Positions 11,104 to 20,920 of a stretch of DNA of 64,000 nt are shown one piece after another. Under the pieces are notes generated by a model. That model made no database searches. It was not told the origin of the DNA and saw nothing but the letters and a program-made list of their open reading frames with translations. Origin of the DNA: Cytospora piceicola (lineage: Eukaryota; Ascomycota; Sordariomycetes; Diaporthales; Cytosporaceae). How positions within the stretch are numbered: the first letter of the stretch is position 1; each line of letters opens with the position of its first letter. Where the stretch lies: contig JALQBC010000022.1 in the NCBI GenBank assembly GCA_023375675.1, forward strand, positions 248,001-312,000. Direction: 5' to 3'. The translations under genes were made by a program, and so were the position numbers.

Positions 11104-12803
11104 TTTCTGGAGAGCGCAGGTAGTCCCATTACGCTGCTACTCGGTAGTGTGGGAGTAGTAGTAGCAGTAGCTGTCTCTGTGGGTGTATGATTCCTGTTGC
11201 TTGCCGTGTCCTGTTATGTTGTTTTATGTTGTGGCCAAGTCGGACTTCATAAAGACTCCAAGCAAATGTTTATCGCAGATTTAGGGATTCAAAGTGGTCG
11301 CTTCGTGTTTGTCGATCTTTTGCAACAAAGACAAGATTATGCTATTGCAACCCGGCCAGGGGCGCTCCAGTTGGGGGACGACTGAATAAGGATGGGCAGG
11401 AGGTTTGGGCAGATCGATCCGGGGCGGCTTAATTTCAAAGAGAGTTCAAGAAAAGGAAACGAGAAGAGAGAGAAAGGCAGGAGGGGGGGGGTGAGGTTGA
11501 TGAGGTATAAAGTATGAAGTATGAAGATGAAGTGTATTGTATGTATGAAGAACAGAAAAGAGGGGAGGAGAAGGAGTTCAGAAACCGAGCAAACAAACGG
11601 TGATGTGTGATGTGATGGATGGGATGAAATGGGATGGATTAGGATGGAAGGATGTACATAATAGTAAATGAAGTTGGCGATCTCGCTCTTAACTCTGTTT
11701 TCTTTACTCTTTCTTTACACACACCTCATTCACACCTGCTACTGTAGATCCGTACTATTATTATCGTGCACGCTCTTACAGTTCTCATACTCTCCCGGGA
11801 GATCCTTCTCTTTCTTCCTTTTTTGTTTCCCTTACCTCTCAGATCTGTCAGACTCGTTCTTCCAAGGTATTTATTTCTAGCCCCCTCCACAATCTCCCCC
11901 GTCCCAACATCCGGGGAAGAACTGAAAGAGACACATGTGCGAAATACCGTACTGCGTTACATGAGTTACGGGGTGGGGTGTACAAGGGTATTTTGCGCAT
12001 CATTGTGGGTACCGTACTGGCAATGCTGGTCACATATTAAACAAACAAAAACGAAAAGAGAAAAAAACAAGCTTGACATGACAATTGGCCGGTCCCAAAA
12101 TCCACAGAGATCGGCCTGGCACGCAACCAGGCCCTGGCAGGCTGGCAGGCTGGCAGGGCCACTCACGCCTGGACCCCTGGGGGCCCCTGGGGACCCGATG
12201 ATCAGAATCAGGGGCTCGGCTATCAGTACTTCTTAGCATCGGCTTGATTGTGGGCTCTGTGGGCTCTGTGGGCTCTGTGGGCTGCTTGTGGGAAAATCCA
12301 GGGTCTGGACGAGTCAGCGACTCAAGGCAGTCAAGTCATTCACTCATTAAGGCTGAATAACGTGCTGATGCCGATGCTGATGCTGATGCGTGCTCAACCA
12401 AGGCCGCGTATGTCTTGGTGGACCCTCATCCCGACCTTGTTTCAGAACAGGACAGGCCGTTTCGCCGTCGGGCTGCAGTCTTTCTTCCTTCCTTCAATCA
12501 TAGATAAATCCTGATCGACTGTTCCCTTCACCTACATATGTAGAGAGAAGGGGAACCGGTGTATGTAGGGCTTTTCTTGGAATAGCACTGCCACGGCGTC
12601 TACGGGACGGAACCAACTGCCAGTCACATGTATCACTTCGACGAATGAGGGGTTAAAGTCGCGGTTTCATGGTTGCATATATGTACCTACCTATGTATGT
12701 ATGTACGTTTGTACGTATGTACATACATGTTAACCGCCCTCTTCCCCAATCTGATGCTTTCACTGTACCCTGGCTACGTACGTAGTCTCATAAACGCTCC
12801 ATA
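11104..12803. other. Intergenic region between the glycosyltransferase-like gene and mutY
   Basis: This 1.7-kb stretch separates the start of the upstream-facing glycosyltransferase-like gene from the end of mutY; both genes run on the minus strand. No coding sequence or structured RNA is recognised. It holds simple repeats: TATGAAG units at ~11,508-11,530, GGCAGGCT units at ~12,136-12,160, a 9-bp TGGGCTCTG unit at 12,250-12,284, GATGCTGAT units at ~12,366-12,387 and a TATG/TACG-type run at ~12,676-12,730. The glycosyltransferase promoter should lie in its left part and the mutY 3' UTR at its right end. Confidence 0.55.
12250..12284. repeat. 9-bp tandem repeat (TGGGCTCTG, three full units plus a part)
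   Basis: Three head-to-tail copies of TGGGCTCTG followed by TGGGCTG can be read directly. It is an intergenic minisatellite with no sign of coding use. Confidence 0.85.
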
Positions 12804-14972
12804 CTATTGTTGTTCTGCTTCTTGGACAAGCTTCCAGCACCGGCGCACTTGATGAACATACAATGTTAGTAACTGTTCTTCTCGGCAACAAGAAAGAAAG
12901 AGCAAAAGAAGATAAAAACAGAGTCCCGTGGAATTACTTACTCCCAGTTCCCATTGACTCTTGCTCTACGCTCTCGGCATCCGCCCACCGGTATCGACCA
13001 GCGCCTTGCGCCTGCGCCAGTGTCATTGGCTCGGCATCATCTTCAAGCTGAAAGACATGAACGTGCATCGTCAGCTTAAGGTGTGAAAAGGCCCAAGGAA
13101 TACTCCCCAACTCTCCCAAGTGCTTGATGTTTGACGTCCATGCCGTGTCCGTTTGGGAGCAATCTGCATCAGCAGACCTGGCAGTCGATTCAAGAAACCC
13201 TGTGACGAAGTCGCGTGCGATATGCTTCCTCTTTGCACCAGACGTGTCACTGTCACTGGCGTCGGGTAGGATGTGGCTAGGGAACTCCCACAGTCCGGCG
13301 AGCAAACCTGTTATTGTCAGTGAAAAACGGTTGGTTCCACGATGCGACTGGCTGGCTTACCCTTCTCCGGCCGTTTCTGAATCAAGTAGCGGCCATCACT
13401 GTTACGCCTTACTGCACAGACGATGGTCTCCTGCTCACGTACAGCCTTCTTGGCAACTTTCAATGGGAACCTCTTGGCGTGAGAAGCAACGACCTTGGCG
13501 ACTTGAGGAGAATCCGACTCCGGCCAATTTGGCTCTTTCTCTCCGGGGCCACTCGAAGTCCGAGATGTAAAGAATGGTGATTCGGTGGCCTGCTTCCGTC
13601 CGCGTGCCGGAGCCTTGGATGTGGTAGCCTCATGGCCAGCAGAAAAATCGTCGGCAATATCCTCGAAGGGCTCACAGATACCACACACGTCTTCGATTTC
13701 GACCGGCCCTGTCGCGTTGCTGACGGGTCCCCGACAGGAGCCCTGCATCGCAGCCAGCACCCTGCCCTCCTGGTGTGCACGGCACGTCGAGGAAATTGGA
13801 CACGCGGTACAATCTGGACTGGGAGTACATATCGTGCTACCAAGCTCCATTAGAGCCTGGCCCCATCGTCCCGGCCTGTCACTTGGGCGCAATTCTCCAG
13901 CCTCGTCGACTCCGGGGGTTTCAAGCACGACTGCCTCGACGAGAGCATCTGCTGCGGCCCATAACAGGTCGATGACCACTTTGTCCGACTTGACGTTTCC
14001 GAGCAAGCCCAGTTGCCGACTCAATACGCGTAGAACGTTACCATCCCTATCCACACATCTTGCCGTTAGCAATCGCCTCGAGGAAGTGTTGGAAATTACT
14101 TGCACCATGCTCTTCGCCTTCCCGAATACTATAGAGGTTATCGCGCCAGCGGTATATCTCCCAATACCTGGTATCTTGGCCTGGAGCTCGCCAGCATCTT
14201 GGGGTAACAGACCGCGCCAGTTCGGGTCATGGACAACCATTTTAGCGGCCTCGTGAATGCGCTTGGAGCGGCTGTAATAACCGAGTCCTCTCCAAGCGCT
14301 TGTGACCTCGTCCTCTGCGGCTGCAGCGAGTTTCTCGATGGTTGGCCACTTCGTCATCCAGCGCGTCCAGTAGTCTATCACCACTGACACACGCGTCTGC
14401 TGCAACATGATTTCCGATATCCAGACTTCGTACGCTCTCACCGAAAGTGCGCGGCGGAGCTCGGCTGCGTCATCGTGGTCCTTGGGGTTGATCCAGTCCT
14501 TGCGCCATGGCATATGTCGCCTTGTACTGACACTGTCGAACCACGTCAACAGGGCAGCTCGTCCTTGCTTCCCGGTTGGCCCTTGCAGTAGTAGGGGGCG
14601 GTGATAACAAAGAGAATGCTGGCGCAGAGGGAATTGACAGCCACGAGCGTCCGTCTCCGTCCCAGTCTCCGTTCCGCACGAGGCATATGATGCATCAAAG
14701 AGTCGCTCCTGCAGCTTTGGAATATTCTTGAGCTTTACCGCTGGCCTTCGATCGGTCTTCAGCCTCTTTGATGCATGGGCAGGTGGAAAAGACGCGTCAT
14801 GGCTGGATGATAACGCGTCGGCCTTCCTCCTCGACACGCTCCTTGTTGGGGTTGCCGTAGCCGAAGCCTTGACCGCTTCGTTCTCACGATGGCCTGGCGT
14901 CTCTTCGTCCGAGCCTAACTGCGAGCGGATTCGCCTGGCTGCAAGGACTGCACATTGGCGTCGACTCACCAT
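12804..14972 (-). CDS. mutY: MutY/MUTYH adenine DNA glycosylase
   Basis: complement(join(12804..12847, 12942..13307, 13361..14046, 14104..14972)), 654 aa. MutY enzymes remove adenine mispaired with 8-oxoguanine in nuclear or mitochondrial DNA. Visible: a ~135-residue N-terminal extension rich in Ser/Arg/Lys (possible targeting); HMPWRKDW; catalytic Glu187 in WISEIMLQQTRV; the helix-hairpin-helix IPGIGRYTAGAI (268-279); catalytic Asp291 in VDGNVLRVLSRQLG; the [4Fe-4S] cysteines 363, 369, 372 and 378; a linker with CGICEPFEDIADDF; and a C-terminal NUDIX-like 8-oxoG recognition domain with QKRPEKGLLAGLWEFPSH. The last exon adds a C-terminus starting MRRCWKL after MGTG, matching the usual MutY ending. 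Intron 1 is a GC-AG intron; introns 2 (13,308-13,360) and 3 (12,848-12,941) are GT-AG. The first Fe-S spacing is C-x5-C rather than the usual C-x6-C. The start lies within 30 bases of the AT-rich compartment. Confidence 0.93.
12848..12941 (-). other. Intron 3 of mutY
   Basis: 94 bases, donor GTAAGT, branch TTACTAAC, acceptor TCAAG, phase 1. Without it the protein would stop at GTGSK. With it, the protein continues to the family-typical MGTG-M-RRCW ending and a stop at 12,804-12,806. Confidence 0.85.
13308..13360 (-). other. Intron 2 of mutY
   Basis: 53 bases, donor GTAAGC, branch CACTGAC, acceptor AACAG, phase 1. It joins KRPEKG to LLAGLWEFPS, the strongly conserved NUDIX-like motif of MutY. 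Confidence 0.92.
14047..14103 (-). other. Intron 1 of mutY, a GC-AG intron
   Basis: 57 bases with donor GCAAGT, branch TTGCTAAC and acceptor GATAG. No GT donor here gives an open frame with any of the available AG acceptors. The GC donor gives phase 2 and restores SMV-DGNVLRVLSR, which contains the catalytic Asp. If it were retained, the frame stays open (57 is divisible by three) but inserts 19 residues in the active site. Confidence 0.85.
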
Positions 14973-15257
14973 TGTTGCTTTAGAGACAAACAGTCGTTAA
15001 AGAAGATTTGACCTCAAATTCCAGGGTATTAATAAGCTTAAGCAACGGATTAAAGTAATAGGGTTAGGGTTATGCCGCCTTTAGTCTTTATTTTAAAAGG
15101 CGCGCAAGCATATATTGTAGTATAAAATATAAACCCTGTATTATTATATATTAAAGTTCTGATAATTATAGTAGATATATTAAATAGAAAGTAATAGTAG
15201 AAATACTTATTAAAAGGCTTTTTATTAAGAAAGTTATTATTTAAAAAGCTAATAATA
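14973..15257. other. mutY upstream region and edge of the AT-rich compartment
   Basis: Base composition changes abruptly from balanced to AT-rich between about 15,000 and 15,080. Only ~30 bases of gene-like sequence lie upstream of the mutY ATG. A GGGTTAGGGTTA stretch (two TTAGGG units) sits at 15,061-15,072. Right after it, a sequence containing AAGGCGCGCAAGC (~15,100) loosely resembles the inverted tail of the TTAC-hairpin family, and 15,205-15,235 loosely resembles a piece of its head. These may be small decayed fragments. The mutY promoter must lie in this degraded DNA or be very short. Confidence 0.5.
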
Positions 15258-15904
15258 CTAGGGAACGGCAGTAAAACCGCCTGCCGAAAAGGCCTTTCGT
15301 TAAGAAAGATTAGAAACTTAATAACTAGATACGCTGCTTAAGCTACTCTAGATCCGATAGAGTAACGCCTTTCGAGCGTTACTTTATCGTCTCCTCTATA
15401 GCCTTAAGTAGCGAAATATTTACTTACTTACTTACTTACTTAATAAATAATTAACTAGATTATTAACTACCTTACTAGCTAACTTTTTAACTAACCTACT
15501 AATTTACTTACTTACTTGCTTATTTACTTATTTATATATTTAACAACTAATTTAATAGCTAATTTACTAGCTAATTTACTAATTAACCTACTAGTTAACT
15601 TCCCTATTAACTTACTTACTAACTTACTTACTTACTTAATAATTAACTAGCTAACTTACTAGCTACTTTACTAAGTAACCTACTAGCTAACTTACTTAAC
15701 TACTTACTTACTTACTTACCTACTAACTTACTTACTTGCCTAATTATTAACTTACTTAATTCCTTACTTAATAATTAACTACCTAACTTACTAGCTACCT
15801 TACTAGCTAACCTACTAGCTAACCTACTTACTTATATCCTTACTTACCTATATACTTACTTTCTTATTTATTTATTTACTTACTAGCGAACTTACAAACT
15901 AACG

Positions 15905-15942
<38 letters not shown>

Positions 15943-15984
15943 ATAGCTAATTTACTTACTAGCTAATTTACTAGCGAGCTTACC

Positions 15985-16017
<33 letters not shown>

Positions 16018-17062
16018 CCTTACTTACTTACTTACTTACTTATTAACTTAATTCGAATCTAAAGGCTTATATAAGCCTTCGGTAGAGAAGAAGGGAAGGA
16101 AGGGCTAAGGTTTAGGTTAAGAACCTTAAGAACGTATAGAATTAAAACTATTAGCTTTAATAGTAAGCTTACTTTAAAGGCTACGATTTAATTAAATATA
16201 CCGTTCAATAGCCCTTATTCTAAAGACTTAGATTTAGGTTAGGTTTTTTTAATCGGATTAAAAGTCGAGCGTATATCTTAATATAAACTTAAAGGCCTAA
16301 GTAAGTAAAGAGGAAGGGAAAGGCTAAGGTTCGGGTTAAGAACCTAAGAAACCTAAGAAACTTAAGGAATTAGAACTATTAGCTTTAATACTAAGCCTAC
16401 CTTAAGGGCTACGATTTAATTAAATATACCGTTTAATAGCCCTTTTTCTTAAGTTTTAGATTTAGGTAAGTTCTTTTTAATTAGATTAAAACTAAAGCGT
16501 GCATCTTAGTTCGAACCTAAGGTCTTCGGTAGAGAGAAAGGGAGGGAAAGGCTAGGGTTCGGGTTAAAAACCTAAGAAACCTAAGGAATTAGAACTATTA
16601 GCTTTAATACTAAGCCTACATTAAGGGCTACGATTTAATTAAATATACCGTTTAATAGCCCTTTTTCTACAGATTCAGATTTAGGTAAGTACGTATTAAT
16701 CGGATTAAAACTCGAGCGTGCATCTTAGTCCGAACCTAAGGTCTGCTGTCGGTCTGCTATAAAGGGCCTTATCGTAGGCCTTATCGTAATCGGTCTTATC
16801 GTAGGCCTTAAAGTGACCGTAAGCCTTCCGGCAGGCATTAAAGGCCTTACAATTACTAGTGCACTTAGTCACAGAACGACTAGAATCACTGCTTTCAACA
16901 GCCAATCAGATCCTTTAGACGGGTGCTATAGCGAATCAGCATGATTGTAATTCAGAGCTAATCAGAATTAAAAACAGGTAGCACACATCTCAAGGGTAAC
17001 AATTTTCTATTGTGCTCGCCCGCCTTGTAAAACAAACATTAACCTTCCTAACGGAAGGCATT
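15258..17062 (+). repeat. TTAC-hairpin family, copy A (head, array and tail)
   Basis: The head starts ACTAGGGAACGGCAG and holds a partly decayed hairpin at 15,351-15,394. A TTAC-type minisatellite fills ~15,420-16,045. The tail runs from the TCGAATCTAAAGGC motif at ~16,053 through three ~220-bp subrepeats to the end CTAACGGAAGGCATT at 17,062. It aligns along its length with copy D (46,444-50,001), apart from array length and subrepeat number. No coding capacity or known terminal structure is seen, so the superfamily is unknown. Confidence 0.8.
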
Positions 17063-17257
17063 AGCTAGTAAAGTAGTTAGTAATTTAGTTATATAATTAT
17101 TAAGTAAGTAAGTAAGTAAGTAAGTAAGTTAGCTAGTAAGTTACCTAGTAAGTAAATTAGCTATTAAGTAAGTACGTAAGCTAGCTAGTAAGTTAGTTAT
17201 TAAGTAAGTAGGTAAGTAAGTAGGTAAGTAAGTAAGTAGGTAAGTAAGTATATAGAG

Positions 17258-17289
<32 letters not shown>

Positions 17290-17623
17290 TAATAAGTAAG
17301 TTAACTAATAGGTTATTAAGTAAGTTACCTATCAAAGTAGCTAATAAGTTAGTTATTTAGTTATTAAGTAAGTAAGTAAGTAGGTAAATATATAAGTAAG
17401 TTAGCTAATAGGTTAGTTAGTAAAGTAGCTAGTAAGTTAGTTAGTTAGTTAATTATCTCGCCGCTTAAGGCTGCAGAGAATACGATAAAGTAACGTTTAA
17501 AAGGCGTTACTCTATTATATCCAGAGTAGCTTAAACGACGTATCTACTTAAGTAGCTATTAAGATTTCGATTTTTCTTAACAGAAGACTTTCTCGGTAAG
17601 CGGTTTTACTGCTGTTTTTTAGT
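17063..17623 (-). repeat. TTAC-hairpin family, copy A' (inverted, array and head only)
   Basis: It starts directly at the tail end of copy A with a GTAA-type array (inverted TTAC) and ends with the inverted head. It includes the decayed hairpin at ~17,480-17,520 and the inverted start CTGCTGTTTTTTAGT at 17,611-17,623. The tail is missing. Copies A and A' together form a 2.37-kb unit with inverted heads at both outer ends. Confidence 0.75.
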
Positions 17624-17861
17624 TACTGTTTTTATTATATAGGTATATTATAATTTAATACGTTTATACCGATAACTTTATCTTTTTATAAACCCTTTAT
17701 AATATAATTATTATTTTTTTCGCTTTTTTAAAAGATTTATAAAATACTTTAAATTAAAAATGCCTTCTGTTAAAAAGGTTGATGTTTGTTTTACAAGGCG
17801 GGCGAGCATATAGAAATTGTTACCCTTAAGATTTATACCACTTGTTTTTAATTCTGATTAG

Positions 17862-18072
17862 TGTTACGATGCACTAGAATAATAGAGGCAAAGCTGCAAT
17901 TCTAATGTAGATATGAGCATTTTAGCTAAAGAAACAGAAGGAAGGAGGCTAAGCGTAGTATCCTCCTTCGAAAGGTTTAAATCTAAAGGTAACGGCGAGG
18001 CTAGGTAGGTTGCCTGGTCTATACGCAGGCGCTAGATTAGGTAACCCCTAGCCCTTACGCCGTTCCGTTATA
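17862..18072 (-). repeat. Gypsy-1 3' LTR (left)
   Basis: It aligns over 211 bp with 24,721-24,931 and differs essentially by transitions: TGTTACGATGCACTAG here is TATTATAATATACTAG there. Confidence 0.9.
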
Positions 18073-20399
18073 TTACCTCCCCTGTAAAAAAAATAAGCGG
18101 TAAGCGAGTTTAAACTACTAGCTTTTAAAGTATAACTGTTTTCTAAGTAGAAGTAAAGTACTTTCGGGATAAACTATTACGTTAAAGGCTTATAATCCTT
18201 AACGACGGGGTATCTCTATAGTCGTATTAACTAATCGCTAAATAGCTTTATATAGTTACTTACTTTATTAATCGTATACTTCTATACGTCGTTACTGTTA
18301 GTAATATTGCTTTTATTACTTTCTTTATCGCTTTACGTATACCTTTTCGTGCTTATAATAGTTTATTATCGTTAGTATAATCGCTATCGGCAACACTTAA
18401 CCTATAAGCTATCTTTTAATCGTTTAAGCGTTTTAAAAGGCCTTTATACTTAAGGTATTAATTATAGAATTCCTTTAATTTCGCAGGTGTATTTTTAAAA
18501 TTAGCTACGTTATAGTATTCTAAGTTAGGATTTTAGCCGCGCTATTAAACCTAGTATTATAGCCTGTTATATCGTACCTATAAAGATAAAACTTTATCTA
18601 CTTCTTATTTATTAATACCGTTTACCTTATTTACTAACGGCCGTTTATATTTTTAGCTTAATAATAGGTTATTAAAGTAAAGACAGAGGCAGTTAATATA
18701 GAATATATTCGATATCTACTATAAATCGGGAACTTTTAATTTATATAAGTAACCCTTTATAGTACGAATACGATACGTTTACCGAGTAAGTAGTATATCG
18801 AGCTTCTCGTTAAAATAGTCTAATAACTATAGTTTCTTAATAATAAATACCTTATCTTTAATATTAAAGTTAAGCTTATAGCGGTGTTTATTCGCCTATA
18901 TTACTATACAGTTCTATATACGTTTTAACGTAGCCTAAGCTGTTTTAATATAGCCTTTTAAAGTGTTTACTATCTGTTAAACATTAGTATAAGCTAGCCT
19001 TTCTCGGGCTATAAAGCCCTTTATATCCGATATATAAGCTTCTTAATTAAATTATAAGAGTATTAAGTATCTGTAGGTAACTTCGAATAGTATTATACCT
19101 TTTAATATATCGTATAAGGTACTAGCTTAAGCCGTGTTTATTATAAGTAAGGCTTTAAGCTAGTTTTATTAATAATAGTTAGTATATATTTATAAACGTT
19201 AGTCTAACTACTTATAGTAGTTCTCGACTTATTTTACCGACTAAAAATATTCTGCTATAAATAATTTTTAAATAAACCTTAAAATCTTCGATATCTTATT
19301 TATAAAATCTACGATAAACTAAAGGCCTTTATCCGAGCTAATAGTTTAAAGTAAACTATATACTCGGAAAGGACTACAGTAGTATATTTATATAGTGTTT
19401 TTAGTAATAGCTATATAGTAATATATAATAAATTATATTTCTTTAGTTAGCTTATCGATAATATTAAATATATTATCGTATCCGGACTTATTTATTAGTA
19501 TATACTTAAAATCTATAATAATATAGTACTATTTATATAATAGTACGAGAAGTAAGCGAAGGAGACTAAGGGTTTTATTATAAGGTATCTTCGCCGAACG
19601 ATATAGGTAATTACTAACGTAAATATTAATATTACCTGCTATTTTAGGCTATTAATACTTAGCGGTAACTAACCGACGGGTTTTATTATAGCTTAAGTAG
19701 GCTGTAATAATTCTACTATATACTTTTTCGATAACTTTAGTATAGAGGTTATTTTCGGCCGAAACGACTAATCGTCCCTTATAAAGTATATAGTCTTATA
19801 AAAATAACTAATAAAAGGTACTTTTATAAGCCTTTTAGTAATATACTTCTAAGTTTATATCCGACCGATTTACTTCTAATGTTACTTTAGCTAGTAATAC
19901 TTTTAATAAAGGTAGTACCTTATTATTTTCTTTTAAAACGTATAGTTTACGTACTTTTAAAGAGTTAGAAATAAACGGCTCGGTAGTAAAAACGGCTATA
20001 TTCGTTAAGTTACTATCTATATAACGGAAAATAGCTATTTCCCGCTCGGCCTTTTATTTAGCTTTTAAGGTTTTTAGTTCCGTCGCCTTATATAATAAAG
20101 AATTAGCGATTATATTATTTAGCTTTAGTCGGTAAGTTATTATATAATAGTATCGAAAAAGAGTCTCGGCTTAATTAGCTTAGCGTTAATTTAATAAACG
20201 TTTAGTTATAAAGTATTTTAAGGCTTTATAATTTATAATAATAGTAAATAGTTAAAATCTTTATTAGCCGACTAGTTTTATACGCTATACTTTTAAAGCT
20301 CGGACTATAGCTATTAATTCTTTATTATAAATTAGATAGTTTAATATAAGACTATATAATATTTTAGGTTAAAATATAACGGAGTATTAAATACTATTA

Positions 20400-20920
20400 T
20401 TAGTAATTTAAGATAAAACGCCGGCTAATACGTTATTAGATATATCTGTTTCGACTTTAGTTTCTTTATTTATATAGTAATATTATAATAAAGGTACGTT
20501 AATTAACGCGTTTTTAAAAAACTAAAAAACGTTTCTCTCTATCTTACTTTATATTTAGGCTGTATTTTTATATGTTAATACTGTTAATAGCTTCGTTAAA
20601 CGGCTATACTTAAAAACGAATTTATAGTAAAAGTTATAGAATCCTAAGAAAGATTATACCTTTTTTATAGTAGTTAAAGCTTTTTAGTTTCGGACTACTA
20701 AGATTTTCTCGAAGTTTACTACTACTTTATTAGTATTAATAATAAAGCTTAAATACTTAGTCTTTATTACGTAGAATTCGTACTTTTTAAGATTAGTATA
20801 AAGCCCGGCTATATAAAGTTTTTCGAAAACTTATTAAACGTATTTACAATACTTCTTTAATAAATTAAAATAGATTAAAATATCGTCGATATATATATAA
20901 ACGTATTTATCGAAATATTC
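20400..20920 (-). pseudogene. Gypsy-1 reverse transcriptase / RNase H relic
   Basis: On the minus strand a Gypsy-type YIDDILIYF motif reads at about 20,870-20,900. Further along, a TFFSFLKTR segment (~20,490-20,530) and VETDISNNVLAG (~20,420-20,455) match the region leading into Gypsy RNase H. Stops interrupt between them. It is clearly a dead pol gene. Confidence 0.85.

Noticed and set aside
11668..12236. Short open frames in the 11.1-12.8 kb intergenic region
   Set aside because: Low-complexity, Leu/Ser-rich translation of CT-rich DNA; no family resemblance and no intron pattern.
13585..14256. 223-codon open frame on the plus strand opposite mutY
   Set aside because: It lies opposite the conserved MutY catalytic and Fe-S exons; a product of their codon bias.
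15258..17062. TTAC-hairpin copies considered as Helitrons because of end hairpins
   Set aside because: No TC start or CTRR end was found in either orientation and no Rep/helicase relic is associated.
17141..17335. 64-codon frame rich in Leu-Leu-Thr-Tyr-Leu
   Set aside because: It is the translation of the GTAA/TTAC minisatellite, not a gene.
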